A stretch of DNA of 64,000 nucleotides from Pedobacter sp. PACM 27299 (lineage in GTDB: Bacteria; Bacteroidota; Bacteroidia; Sphingobacteriales; Sphingobacteriaceae): NCBI RefSeq assembly GCF_001412655.1, contig NZ_CP012996.1, forward strand, positions 4,774,001 to 4,838,000, written 5' to 3'. Positions within the stretch are counted from its first letter, which is position 1. Every line of letters starts with the position of its first letter. Position numbers and translations under genes: made by a program. The notes beneath the pieces were generated by a model. It did not search any database. It had not been told where the DNA came from and saw nothing but the letters and a program-made list of their open reading frames with translations. This document shows, one piece after another, positions 1-9,131 of this stretch.

Positions 1-2235
1 ATAAGGACCAAAGATCTGATCAGTAGAATGACACTCAAAGAAAAAGTAGGTCAATTGCTGAGTCCGCTGGGCTGGGAAATGTACGAGCGACAAGGGAACA
101 AAGTGAAAGTGTCTCAAAAATTCAAGGATCTTATTGCTGAAAAACAGGCTGGGATGCTCTGGGCAACTTTCAGAGCTGATCCATGGACACAAAAAACGCT
201 GGCGAATGGCCTTAATCCAGAAATGTCGGCGGAAGCAGCGAATGAATTACAGCAGTATATGATCAAGAATACCCGTCTGGGGATTCCTATATTTTTAGCA
301 GAAGAGGCACCCCATGGCCACATGGCCATTGGGACCACCGTGTTTCCAACGGGCATTGGGCAGGCTTCTACCTGGAATCAGGCCTTATTAACCCGTATGT
401 CGGCGGCTGTTGCTAAAGAAGTTCGTCTGCAGGGCGCTCACATCAGCTACGGCCCGGTATTGGATTTATCACGTGATCCACGCTGGTCGCGTGTAGAAGA
501 AAGTTATGGAGAAGACCCGATATTGACTGCTAAGCTTGCCAGCGCTATCATTACTGGTTTAGGTGCCGGAAAACTTTCCAATCCTTATAGTACCATCGCC
601 ACGCTGAAGCACTTTGTAGCTTACGCCATACCTGAAGGCGGGCATAATGGCGCTGCTGCCAGTGTTGGTGAGCGTGAATTGCGGGAATATTTTCTCCCTC
701 CTTTTCAATCTGCGGTAAAAGCAGGTGCAAGGTCCATCATGGCGGCTTATAATTCCATAGATGGCATTCCATGCAGTTCCAACAGTTTTTTATTGACGGA
801 TATTTTGATCAAAGAATGGGGATTTAAAGGATTTACGGTTTCTGATTTGGGCAGTATTGAAGGAATTAAAGGCAGTCACCGGATTGCCAGGGATTACACC
901 CAAGCGGCCAAATTGGCCCTTACTGCAGGCTTAGATGCAGATTTGGGCGGAAATGCCTACCCTAACCTGATTGCTGCAGTGGAGCAGGGAAAAGTTGAAG
1001 CGCGATTTATTGATACTGCTGTATCGCGGGTACTCCGCCTAAAATTCGAAATGGGATTATTTGAACACCCATTTGTCGATGTGCAAAAAGCTAAGAAAGA
1101 GATTAAAACGAAAGAAAACATCCTGCTTTCCCGTCAGGTAGCCAGAGAATCCATCATCCTGTTAGAGAATAAAAACAGCCTGCTTCCCTTGAAAAAAGGG
1201 CTCAAACTTGCTGTTGTAGGTCCTAATGCCGACAATGTTTACAATATGCTCGGCGATTATACTGCTCCGCAAGCTGAAGGAAATGTAGTCACCGTATTGC
1301 AGGGGCTGCGTTCCAAACTCTCCCCTTCCATGGTGACTTATGTGAAAGGCTGTTCGATCCGTGATACCACAGCTAGCAGCATCCCTCAGGCAGTGGCGGC
1401 CGCAGCAGCGTCTGATGTGATCGTTGCCGTTGTAGGTGGTTCCAGTGCACGTGATTTCAAGACCTCCTACGCTGCCACAGGAGCGGCAATCGCCTCTGTT
1501 GAAACGATTTCGGATATGGAAAGCGGGGAAGGTTTTGATCGTTCTACGCTGGATCTGCTGGGCAAACAAATGGAGCTATTGCGAGCCTTAAAGAAAACCG
1601 GCAAACCATTAATTGTCATCTACCTACAAGGAAGGCCGCTCAATATGAACTGGGCTAAAGAAAATGCAGATGCTTTATTGTGTGCCTGGTACCCCGGACA
1701 AGAAGGTGGATCGGCAGTTGCCGATGTATTATTCGGAGATTATAATCCAGCAGGCAGGCTTCCAATTTCAGTCCCTCGGAGTGTGGGGCAAATCCCTGTT
1801 CATTACAATCGGAAAAGCCCTTTGGATCATCGTTATGTGGAAGAAGAAGCTACGCCACTTTATGCGTTTGGCTATGGTCAAAGTTATACCAGCTTTATTT
1901 ATGATCAGCTGAATGTGAACGCCGCAGATGCAGATGGCAATTATAAAGTATCCTTTACTTTGTTGAATAAGGGCGCCTATGATGGCGATGAAGTAGTACA
2001 GCTTTACCTGAAAAATCAATATGCTTCCACCTCACAACCAGTTCAGCAACTGAAGAATTTCGAGCGGGTTCATCTTAAATCCGGAGCATCAAAGCAAGTC
2101 GAATTTGTACTGAGCAGGGATGACCTTTCCATCATCAATCGGGATATGAAAAAGGTATTTGAACCGGGCAGCACATTTACCCTGATGATCGGATCAGCCT
2201 CTGATAAAATTCAACTCCAAAAACAACTTAATTAA
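1..2235 (+). CDS. Glycoside hydrolase family 3 beta-glycosidase (5' end outside window)
   Basis: The reading frame is open from base 1, and the nine codons before the first ATG (28) read IRTKDLISR, which is the usual GH3 N-terminal helix (DLISRMTLKEKVGQL). The true start and any signal peptide therefore lie upstream. Numbered from that Met, the (beta/alpha)8 domain contains KHF and the nucleophile segment TVSDLGSIEG (Asp273). The alpha/beta sandwich follows, with GEGFDR around Glu501, where characterised GH3 enzymes carry the acid/base. A fibronectin-III-like domain ends the protein (about residues 640-735). GH3 enzymes release glucose, xylose or related sugars from non-reducing ends; the substrate cannot be read from sequence. 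The next gene begins two bases after the stop, so the two are co-transcribed. Confidence 0.93.
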   Translation: MRTKDLISRMTLKEKVGQLLSPLGWEMYERQGNKVKVSQKFKDLIAEKQAGMLWATFRADPWTQKTLANGLNPEMSAEAANELQQYMIKNTRLGIPIFLAEEAPHGHMAIGTTVFPTGIGQASTWNQALLTRMSAAVAKEVRLQGAHISYGPVLDLSRDPRWSRVEESYGEDPILTAKLASAIITGLGAGKLSNPYSTIATLKHFVAYAIPEGGHNGAAASVGERELREYFLPPFQSAVKAGARSIMAAYNSIDGIPCSSNSFLLTDILIKEWGFKGFTVSDLGSIEGIKGSHRIARDYTQAAKLALTAGLDADLGGNAYPNLIAAVEQGKVEARFIDTAVSRVLRLKFEMGLFEHPFVDVQKAKKEIKTKENILLSRQVARESIILLENKNSLLPLKKGLKLAVVGPNADNVYNMLGDYTAPQAEGNVVTVLQGLRSKLSPSMVTYVKGCSIRDTTASSIPQAVAAAAASDVIVAVVGGSSARDFKTSYAATGAAIASVETISDMESGEGFDRSTLDLLGKQMELLRALKKTGKPLIVIYLQGRPLNMNWAKENADALLCAWYPGQEGGSAVADVLFGDYNPAGRLPISVPRSVGQIPVHYNRKSPLDHRYVEEEATPLYAFGYGQSYTSFIYDQLNVNAADADGNYKVSFTLLNKGAYDGDEVVQLYLKNQYASTSQPVQQLKNFERVHLKSGASKQVEFVLSRDDLSIINRDMKKVFEPGSTFTLMIGSASDKIQLQKQLN

Positions 2236-2237
2236 AT

Positions 2238-3545
2238 ATGAGAAAACATTCACTTTACGCTTTATCCTGCGCATTTTTTGTATTCGGATGCTATTCTAAG
2301 GGAAAAGCTCAGCATCAACAGCTGGCTGCACAAATTCTTGCAGATTCGTCCTTAACCATGGTTGATAGTCTGGCAAAAAGCATCATTAAAGAGGGCTTTA
2401 ATGCTGGAAGCGGTTACTCTCAGATCTGGGCACGTGACTTCAACACACTTATTGAGACTTCCTTAGACGTACGTTCCAAGGAAGATGTACGGGGCGCTAT
2501 CCTGATGTTTTTTGCCTTGCAGCAAAAGAATGATGAGATGGTAGATGGTTATGTGGTTAAAAAAGATTTCACCTGGAATGACGATACCCCATACTATTCT
2601 GATGCTGCCCCAGGTCATGTTGGCTTTAAAAACACTGTCGAAACGGACCAGGAAACTTCATTAATCCAGTTGGTAGGAAAATACATTCAAAAGACCGGAG
2701 ATGTTGGACTGTTACAGGAAAAAGTGGCCGGAGTAACCGTGCTTGTCCGAATGGAAAAGATGATTGATTACCTGCTGCGTGAGCGTTACAACAAAAAATA
2801 CGGTTTATTATGGGGAGCCATGACGGCGGATTGGGGCGATGTACAGCCCAACGACAGCTTTGGCTGCGATTGGAATGAGCTGTCTGACGAGGCCATCGAT
2901 GTTTACGACAATGCCATGTTCATGATCGCGCTGCAATATTTAATTGAAGTGGTACCAGACCCACAAAAAGCTGCACAATGGGCAAAAATGAAAAAAGGCA
3001 TTCATGAAAATGTGAGGAAATACCTTTGGGATGCAAAAAGACAGAAGTTCATCCCTCATATTTACCCTGGGAAATCACCTATTCCAGCTGGGTTCGATGA
3101 AAACACCATTCATTATCATGGCGGTACCGCAGTTGCCATAGAAGCAGGATTACTTTCTAAGAAAGAGATTGCAATAGTGAATAAGCAGATGCTGGAAAAT
3201 GTAAAACTTTCCGGTATGCCGAGTATTGGCCTGACTTTATACCCTACTTATCCGGATGGCTTTTTTAAAGGTGGAATGGCCAAACCTTATCATTATCAAA
3301 ATGGGGGTGATTGGACCTGGTTTGGTGGAAGAATGATCCAGCAATTAATAGCCAATGGTTTTGTAAAAGAGGCTTATGAAGAGGTTAGACCGATGATCAA
3401 TCGTGTCGTAAAAAACCAGGGTTTTTATGAATGGTATGGCAAAGGAAATGTTCCTGATGGGTCTGGTAAGTTTAAAGGATCTGCCGGAGTATTGAGCAAA
3501 GCGATTTTACAATTCAGGGAATGGGCGGTGGTCAATCAAAAATAA
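2238..3545 (+). CDS. Secreted six-hairpin glycosidase-like protein
   Basis: This 435-residue protein has an N-terminal export signal. Either VFGC is a lipobox or cleavage follows GKA; the sequence does not decide. The body has the repeated helical hairpins of (alpha/alpha)6-barrel glycosidases such as the amylo-1,6-glucosidase/GH63-like group. Acidic, aromatic-rich motifs resemble that fold: YSQIWARDFN near residue 60, TADWGDVQPND near 200, YDNAMFM, and NGGDWTWFGGRM near 370. It directly follows a GH3 gene (2-base gap), so it probably acts on the same glycan. I recognise the fold but not a defined GH family, so the substrate is unknown. A 15-bp hairpin begins at the stop codon. Confidence 0.75.
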   Translation: MRKHSLYALSCAFFVFGCYSKGKAQHQQLAAQILADSSLTMVDSLAKSIIKEGFNAGSGYSQIWARDFNTLIETSLDVRSKEDVRGAILMFFALQQKNDEMVDGYVVKKDFTWNDDTPYYSDAAPGHVGFKNTVETDQETSLIQLVGKYIQKTGDVGLLQEKVAGVTVLVRMEKMIDYLLRERYNKKYGLLWGAMTADWGDVQPNDSFGCDWNELSDEAIDVYDNAMFMIALQYLIEVVPDPQKAAQWAKMKKGIHENVRKYLWDAKRQKFIPHIYPGKSPIPAGFDENTIHYHGGTAVAIEAGLLSKKEIAIVNKQMLENVKLSGMPSIGLTLYPTYPDGFFKGGMAKPYHYQNGGDWTWFGGRMIQQLIANGFVKEAYEEVRPMINRVVKNQGFYEWYGKGNVPDGSGKFKGSAGVLSKAILQFREWAVVNQK

Positions 3546-3584
3546 ACGAAGAAATTATTCGGGTAACACAATAATTTCTTCGTT
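3545..3584 (+). terminator. Strong hairpin after the GH3 operon
   Basis: Perfect 15-bp inverted repeat (3545-3559 with 3570-3584) and a 10-base loop, starting at the last base of the preceding stop codon. There is no long U-tract, so it may act in 3' end protection as much as in intrinsic termination. Confidence 0.6.
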
Positions 3585-3721
3585 CCAGCGTCTTTGTATA
3601 TGAGAGCGTTAATTTAGATAAAGGGAAATTGTCTTCGGATAATTTCCCTTTTCTTTTATACTGGAAAAGAAGTTCTAATATTTTCCACTGAAGTAGGTTT
3701 TAATGGGAAGGTTCTAATTTT

Positions 3722-4435
3722 CTAGTCCTCTTTTACAGGCTGATCGTCTTTTTTCACTGTAACTTCGACCTTAGTCGCTCCTGCCCTTGCTGCTGATACT
3801 GCTTTTCCGATTTCAGTCAGTCCTTTTGATTCATAAATTTTCATTGCAGTCACCACATCAATTGCCTGTCTGGTTTGCTCTTCAGGAATTGGAACGAAGG
3901 AAAGGAAGTTTATAGTTACTCCTTTTGTTTTCAATAAGTCATTTACATTTTTTAGCAGCTCGGCTTCAAACTCATTCTGGTTGAAATCGACAATATCTTC
4001 CGTCAATAAAAGATCCCTGGCTATTTCCTTGATTCTTTTATCGATCACCGAGTTTTCAGCAGTTTCGTAGGCTTTTGAACTGTTCACCTCACTATCGCTG
4101 TCGCTATTCATTTTCCCCAGGTATTTCGCTTCTCCGATATACAATTTGGCGTCAGTTATGGAATAATCGTAGGTGACTTCAATCTTTGCCATGACCCGGT
4201 TTTTGAAGGCACTTTTGAAAACGCTCTCTCCTTGCATTGGATAATCAGGCACAGTAATTTTATAAGAGCACATGCCCACTCCTTTTGGAACGGTTTCTCC
4301 TGCTTTGATCAACTCCCAACTCACTCCGCAGTTACTGGTATATAAAGTCTGTACATTTGATTGCGCACGGTCGCAGGAAGTTAAAGAGACAGCCATCAGG
4401 CCGAAACATAAGGTGGTGGTCAATAAGTTTTTCAT
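3722..4435 (-). CDS. SPFH/prohibitin-like lipoprotein
   Basis: The 237-residue protein begins with a lipoprotein signal (MKNLLTTTLCFGLMAVSLTSC), so it should be anchored by the Cys near residue 21. The middle resembles the band-7/SPFH domain: VMAKIEVTYDYSITDAKLYIG, then a helical segment with DLLLTEDIVDFNQNEFEAELLKN, then GVTINFLSFVPIPEE. The C-terminal alanine-rich stretch (KAVSAARAGATK) looks like the helix that follows SPFH domains. SPFH proteins form membrane-associated scaffolds, but a lipoprotein version is less usual and no partner function can be read here. The gene starts three bases after a 62-codon membrane protein gene, so the two are an operon. The family call is moderate. Confidence 0.6.
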   Translation of the reverse strand: MKNLLTTTLCFGLMAVSLTSCDRAQSNVQTLYTSNCGVSWELIKAGETVPKGVGMCSYKITVPDYPMQGESVFKSAFKNRVMAKIEVTYDYSITDAKLYIGEAKYLGKMNSDSDSEVNSSKAYETAENSVIDKRIKEIARDLLLTEDIVDFNQNEFEAELLKNVNDLLKTKGVTINFLSFVPIPEEQTRQAIDVVTAMKIYESKGLTEIGKAVSAARAGATKVEVTVKKDDQPVKED

Positions 4436-4438
4436 TGT

Positions 4439-4627
4439 TTAGCTATTTTTTATTCGTTTGATTAATAAGAAGGCAATGTAGATCAGCGCGATTGGAATCA
4501 ATGCACCGATGGTGGTAAAGAATAAGCCGGCACTGGCGTAATACCTGCCGGTCACATAAATCTGATACCAGAAATTGATCAGGATGGCAGCTATTGCAGC
4601 TATCAAAATGTAGAGTGCTAATTTCAT
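4439..4627 (-). CDS. Small two-TM membrane protein
   Basis: The 62-residue protein is almost entirely two hydrophobic helices: about residues 3-22 (LYILIAAIAAILINFWYQIY) and 33-57 (GLFFTTIGALIPIALIYIAF), ending in KRIKNS. The positive-inside rule places the C-terminus in the cytoplasm. It lies three bases upstream of the SPFH-like lipoprotein gene and probably shares its promoter. I do not recognise a family. The tight spacing suggests it works with the lipoprotein. Confidence 0.6.
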   Translation of the reverse strand: MKLALYILIAAIAAILINFWYQIYVTGRYYASAGLFFTTIGALIPIALIYIAFLLIKRIKNS

Positions 4628-4720
4628 TTAGCTAAAATATAATTTTCGTTTGATTCTTGATTTAAATCTTCAATTATAACTTTCAATCTATACAGCAAGA
4701 CATATAGATATATTTATATA

Positions 4721-4777
4721 AATACATAAAAAAAGCTCAAACATTCTTTGAAAATGCTTGAGCCTTTTTTATGTATT
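4721..4777. terminator. Bidirectional intrinsic terminator
   Basis: A 25-bp stem with two mismatches (4721-4745 with 4753-4777) and a 7-base loop. It is flanked by A-runs on the left and T-runs on the right, so it can work on either strand. Its natural client is the leftward hydrolase gene that ends at 4860. Confidence 0.8.
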
Positions 4778-4859
4778 TGTATCAGTTAAAATCGTCAACT
4801 ATTTTCAGGAAGTGACAAGGGTATTGATTTCGGCTGTTTCTTAGCCAAGTATTATACCT

Positions 4860-6293
4860 CTATTTTATTTTTAAGATCCAATTGTTCATAATCTCCAGTA
4901 CCTCTGGGGCAATGGTTTCTTCAATTACACCGTATTCGTCTGCTCCCCCGGTCTTTGCATGCTGGAAAAGATGATTAAGATTTGGCAGCAGTACTACTTT
5001 AACATTTTTGTTCCCCGCTTTCTTTAAAAGCTGATCAAATCCTGCCAGGTTTTCTTTTGCACTTACCTGAATATCCTTTTCACCATTTAATGCCAGGAAT
5101 GGAATTTGTATTTTAGTCAGAACAGGTGCAGGATCATATTTTAGAAAGTACCGCATCCATGGAGAAAAGTACAGCTCTGCACTTTTCCTGATGTGATCAT
5201 CAGCATTTGGCCCTTTAAAACCTAATTTAACTAATAATGAATCGGGTTGCTGCTTAAGCCAGTCTGTCATCGATTTTTTAAACAGCGTTTTCCGTTCTTC
5301 TTCCCCTATATCCAAGCTGGCCACCTCAATGAGCATTTTTGTATAAGAGTTTGCAGCTTCCAATTCTACTTTATTAAGACCAGTCAGGCGGTACATTTCC
5401 GAGGATTGTTTTTTCATCAGATCAGCACCTTTAACTGCTACGCCTGCAAGACTTACAATGAAGGCAATATCTTTAGATTGGCTGGCGGCTAAGGGCGCAA
5501 TAATACCACCTTCACTATGTCCAATTAAACCTATTTTCCCCAGGCCAAGCTCCTTACGGGATTTCAGGTAAGCTACACCAACGAGCACATCTTTAGCAAA
5601 ATCAGCAGAAGTGGCCTCATAAACATTGCCAGTAGTTTCTCCAACTCCCCGATCATCCACTCTTAAAACGGCAATCCCATTTCTACTCAGGTGATCTGCA
5701 ATTACCCAAAATGGTTTATGGCCAAAAAGTGATTCGTCACGATCCTGCTGGCCGGAACCGGTGATTAAAATGACTACAGGAGGATTTTTCACTGATGGCG
5801 GAAGCGTTAATGTGGCCCCATACTGAATAGTTTTATCCTTATTAAAATAGATTACTTTCTCTTCCGAATAAGGAAATGGTGCTTTAGGTGTTTGTGGCCT
5901 CTTCAGGAGAGTCTGATTGGCTACTCTTTTTAAAGAGAGGTCGAACGCTCTACCACTTTGGGTCCATTTACCGGATACTTCCGATTGATCTGCGTTGAAC
6001 TTTCCCTTAAAACCACCTTTTAAAAGGGCTGTATAAGCGGTAAGGCTATCGCTGCTGATGGTCAACTTTGAAACTTTTATCCCAAAAGCACCTTGATCAG
6101 GACTATCGAATACAGCGGTTGGCTGTTTAGATAAGCTATCCTCTGATAGCTTTAAAACGAAACGCATACCAATCAGCTTCCCTTCCCAGGTAGTGTTTGG
6201 CGGCAGATTTTGTGCCGAGGAGTTAAAAGAGCAAATGAAAAGTCCAAGAAATGCCGAGATACGAATCGTACTATAAAAAGGGAGGTGATACAT
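4860..6293 (-). CDS. Secreted alpha/beta hydrolase (serine esterase/peptidase type)
   Basis: The 477-residue protein has a signal peptide ending near SSAQ (residue 28). An N-terminal beta-rich domain of about 100 residues (TTWEGKLIGMRFVLKL onwards) resembles the accessory domain common on Bacteroidota hydrolases. The catalytic domain carries the nucleophile elbow GHSEGG (Ser260), an oxyanion segment ITGSGQQDRDES, a candidate acid in NGEKDIQV and a candidate His in NLNHLFQHA. These fit the catalytic triad of an exported esterase or acyl-peptidase-like enzyme; the substrate is unknown. The gene stands alone, read leftwards into the terminator at 4721-4777. Confidence 0.85.
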   Translation of the reverse strand: MYHLPFYSTIRISAFLGLFICSFNSSAQNLPPNTTWEGKLIGMRFVLKLSEDSLSKQPTAVFDSPDQGAFGIKVSKLTISSDSLTAYTALLKGGFKGKFNADQSEVSGKWTQSGRAFDLSLKRVANQTLLKRPQTPKAPFPYSEEKVIYFNKDKTIQYGATLTLPPSVKNPPVVILITGSGQQDRDESLFGHKPFWVIADHLSRNGIAVLRVDDRGVGETTGNVYEATSADFAKDVLVGVAYLKSRKELGLGKIGLIGHSEGGIIAPLAASQSKDIAFIVSLAGVAVKGADLMKKQSSEMYRLTGLNKVELEAANSYTKMLIEVASLDIGEEERKTLFKKSMTDWLKQQPDSLLVKLGFKGPNADDHIRKSAELYFSPWMRYFLKYDPAPVLTKIQIPFLALNGEKDIQVSAKENLAGFDQLLKKAGNKNVKVVLLPNLNHLFQHAKTGGADEYGVIEETIAPEVLEIMNNWILKIK

Positions 6294-6426
6294 AGGATAA
6301 ACAAGCGTTAAAATTGGAGAATAAATTTTCAGAAGATCAGAATTTATCTACCAAGATATACTAAAAAATTAGAAAAGGACATATTGGTCCGGCTATTAAA
6401 AATTACCATTGAGAGGCTGGAAACGA

Positions 6427-6462
6427 AAGCAGCCGTTCTCCTTTTCAGAAAAACGGCTGCTT
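6427..6462 (-). terminator. Terminator of the SusCD operon
   Basis: An 11-bp perfect stem (6427-6437 with 6452-6462), just downstream of the symporter stop codon on the minus strand. The T-run is short. It marks the likely end of the long leftward PUL transcript. Confidence 0.6.
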
Positions 6463-6486
6463 CAGCTTGCCGACCTTGAGCAAAGC

Positions 6487-8187
6487 CTATTCAATAGGTG
6501 CTAAGGCTTCCATATTTTTTTTAGAGGCATGATACGGAATCCATGCACTGAGCAATATGATCGTTGCAATTACCGCTACCATCACTGTTCCTTTGGCTGT
6601 AAAAGCACAAAGTATGTATAACATGAGGGCAATAAAGCCTAATGAAAATGAGATGACCTGCAATCCAAACTTATTTTGTCTTTTGATTTCTGCGGCTTCT
6701 TTTTCATCAACTACGATGACCTTTGCGTCTCTTACCGCTTTACGCAGCTGCAAATCCAGGTATTCAGCACTCAGTTTCCCTTTTGCAGCAGCATAGATTT
6801 CATAGGCTAATAGCAGGACAAAAGGGAGCAATACACCCAGCAGCATTTCATTAGCCCGACTTAATTTGTCATCTGTCAGCAGTGGCAGTACGATCTTAAA
6901 TATTAGGTTTACTGCCAAACTGATCATGGTAATGAAAATGGTCGCTTTACCTGTAATTCGTTTCGAAAACAAAGCCCAGATTGGCGGGGCCAATAAAGGA
7001 CCACCAGTAATTGCGCCAACGCTCAATGTAAATTCTACAATCCCACCGATATAAGGCACAATCAGTGCAATCAAAATCATTCCGAAACCGAAGCACCAGG
7101 AAGAGGTACGTGCCACCTTCATTAGTTTCTCATCTGATGCTCCTGGATTGATCGTTCCTTTATAAACATCATTGGTAAACACTGCAGAAACCACATTTAA
7201 GGCTGTATTTGCAGAGGCTGAGGTAGAAAAATACATTCCAGTCAGAATGAGACCCATGAGTCCTGCCGGAAGCACTTGTTTACAGACCATCAAATAAGCA
7301 TTTTCGGTTTCCAGTCCGGTTAATCCAGGATTAATGGTTTGATAAATCATTGGAGGCAGCATCCATAAAACCGGACTTACGATGTATAATCCAGCGAACA
7401 GAAAAGCCACTTTAGAAGCTGATTTTGGCGTATCCACACTGGTGTACCGTTGAACAAAAGTCCAGTTTCCGCCAATATAAAAGATGTGATAAAGGGCGAA
7501 AGCAGCAATGAAACCCCAGGTATACTCGCCATTTACGGCTTCAAAAAAGTGATCAGGAACTTTAGACACAAAACTATGTACTCCTCCGGCTTCTGTAAAA
7601 GCCAATGGAATGATCAGCAATACTGCGGTGGTTAGAATCACAAACTGCAAAATATCGGTCACCATTACTGCCCATAAACCACCCACGGCAGTATAGGCAA
7701 TCATAAATATCCCCAGCACTAAGGTCACTGGGATAAGCGGGAATTCCAGCGAGGAGCCCACTAATTTAGAGACAGAGTACAATACTGAGCCTTTAATGAA
7801 CAGCGATACCAGCATGAAAATATAGATAAAACTCTTCTGCACATTCTCCCCTAGCCTATCCTTTATAAATTCGGCTGCGGTCAGGTTTCCTGTTGCTTTC
7901 CATTTAGGGGCAATGTATAATCCGGTTACTAAACCACCGATGCACATCGTCCACTGAATGGTTACCGCTACCCAGCCGTATTTGTAGGCAATGGATCCCC
8001 AGGCTACAAAAGTACCGGCGGAGAAGAAACTCATAAACAGCGACAAGCCTCCAATAAACCAGGGTACAGCCTCACCACCTGCAAAAAAAGATTTAAGGTT
8101 TCTGCCTGTACGTGAAAACAGTAAACCTATAATCATAATGAATACTGAAAATACAACGATAACTGTGGTGTCTATTACTGAGTTCAT
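6487..8187 (-). CDS. Sodium:solute symporter (SSS family), probable sugar transporter
   Basis: The 566-residue protein has about 13-14 hydrophobic helices and no signal peptide. It begins with the helix and loop typical of SSS carriers: IGLLFSRTGRNLKSFFAGGEAVPWFIGGLSLF. YTAVGGLWAVMVTDILQFVIL and YFSTSASANTALN also match the conserved SSS helices that shape the sodium and substrate sites. SSS proteins couple sodium entry to uptake of sugars, sialic acid, proline and similar small solutes. As the last gene of a SusCD operon it most likely carries the mono- or disaccharide product across the inner membrane. The DUF4886 gene is 14 bases upstream. Confidence 0.92.
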   Translation of the reverse strand: MNSVIDTTVIVVFSVFIMIIGLLFSRTGRNLKSFFAGGEAVPWFIGGLSLFMSFFSAGTFVAWGSIAYKYGWVAVTIQWTMCIGGLVTGLYIAPKWKATGNLTAAEFIKDRLGENVQKSFIYIFMLVSLFIKGSVLYSVSKLVGSSLEFPLIPVTLVLGIFMIAYTAVGGLWAVMVTDILQFVILTTAVLLIIPLAFTEAGGVHSFVSKVPDHFFEAVNGEYTWGFIAAFALYHIFYIGGNWTFVQRYTSVDTPKSASKVAFLFAGLYIVSPVLWMLPPMIYQTINPGLTGLETENAYLMVCKQVLPAGLMGLILTGMYFSTSASANTALNVVSAVFTNDVYKGTINPGASDEKLMKVARTSSWCFGFGMILIALIVPYIGGIVEFTLSVGAITGGPLLAPPIWALFSKRITGKATIFITMISLAVNLIFKIVLPLLTDDKLSRANEMLLGVLLPFVLLLAYEIYAAAKGKLSAEYLDLQLRKAVRDAKVIVVDEKEAAEIKRQNKFGLQVISFSLGFIALMLYILCAFTAKGTVMVAVIATIILLSAWIPYHASKKNMEALAPIE

Positions 8188-8201
8188 ATAGTTTGTTTAA
8201 A

Positions 8202-9104
8202 TTATAAATTCTTCACTGTTTTTGCAGCAACATTTCTTAAATAGGCGGCAAAATCAGCAGGAACTTCTTTTGGCTGATAGGTTAGTTTTTCCGGCGACAC
8301 CTTAAATAAAATGGCGTACCAGATTAAAGAACCCAGGTATCTTCCGGCTTCATTGGCGTGGTTAGGATCAAATACCAAGGCATTGTCTTTCCAATAATAG
8401 CCCATATTTAAGGAATTGGTCTGGATGGGAAGGTTTGGTGCTACCGCATGGTCAGCATCAAAATTCATATCTTTTGTAAAGCGAAATTCCGGTCCCGAAG
8501 CAACTGTGTTAAAGGCATCTCCCACAGGAATGATTCCTACGTTCAATTGCCTGGCTACTGTATGGTAGGCAGCCCTGGATTTCTGCCACATTTCCTGCTG
8601 ATTTTTAGCGGGCTGCTCAGGAGCTACGCGACCAAATTTCTTTGCATCAGAACGGTATGCCCAGCTTTGATGTAAAAGAATCTTTGCATTTGGCTGCAGT
8701 GATTTAATGTAGTCGTACAGCTTTTGGGCATAAGGGCTATAGCTTTCCAGATCCGCCGACAAATAAGAAAACTGCTGCATGGTGACCACATCCCAGGTAC
8801 CTTCCGCTAAAAGCATGCGCAGTGATTTTCCGTTGTATGGCTTGCCTTTGGGGTCTTCAGGATTGGCTTCCGCAGCTGCTGCATATTCCCAATGCTGCTG
8901 TAGGGAGCAACCGCCAAGCTCAGCTCTGCCCAGCAGCAATTGCTGGTTATTTTCCTTTGCAAAACTTGGCAGATAAGCAGTAGCATTTTTGGAGAAGCTG
9001 TTGCCAATAATAAACAATCGCATTGCTTTCCCGGCAACCTGTCCGAATGAAATATGGCTGATTAGCAGCAAGCAGAGCAATAAGGTATTTTTTAGGTATT
9101 TCAT
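8202..9104 (-). CDS. DUF4886 SGNH-like secreted hydrolase
   Basis: The 300-residue protein has a signal peptide ending near SFGQ. The mature part opens with RLFIIGNSFSKNA (block-I-like GNS, Ser36), followed by GGCSLQQHWEY and TWDVVTMQQFSYLS. Near the C-terminus is DPNHANEAGRYLG, which would supply Asp and His. This arrangement matches the DUF4886 family, a branch of SGNH/GDSL esterases often found in PULs, where deacylation of a glycan is a plausible role. Activity on a particular ester is inference. It lies between a large secreted protein gene (27 bases upstream) and the symporter gene (14 bases downstream). Confidence 0.8.
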   Translation of the reverse strand: MKYLKNTLLLCLLLISHISFGQVAGKAMRLFIIGNSFSKNATAYLPSFAKENNQQLLLGRAELGGCSLQQHWEYAAAAEANPEDPKGKPYNGKSLRMLLAEGTWDVVTMQQFSYLSADLESYSPYAQKLYDYIKSLQPNAKILLHQSWAYRSDAKKFGRVAPEQPAKNQQEMWQKSRAAYHTVARQLNVGIIPVGDAFNTVASGPEFRFTKDMNFDADHAVAPNLPIQTNSLNMGYYWKDNALVFDPNHANEAGRYLGSLIWYAILFKVSPEKLTYQPKEVPADFAAYLRNVAAKTVKNL

Positions 9105-9131
9105 CTTTATATATTCTAGTTTAAAAATTCA

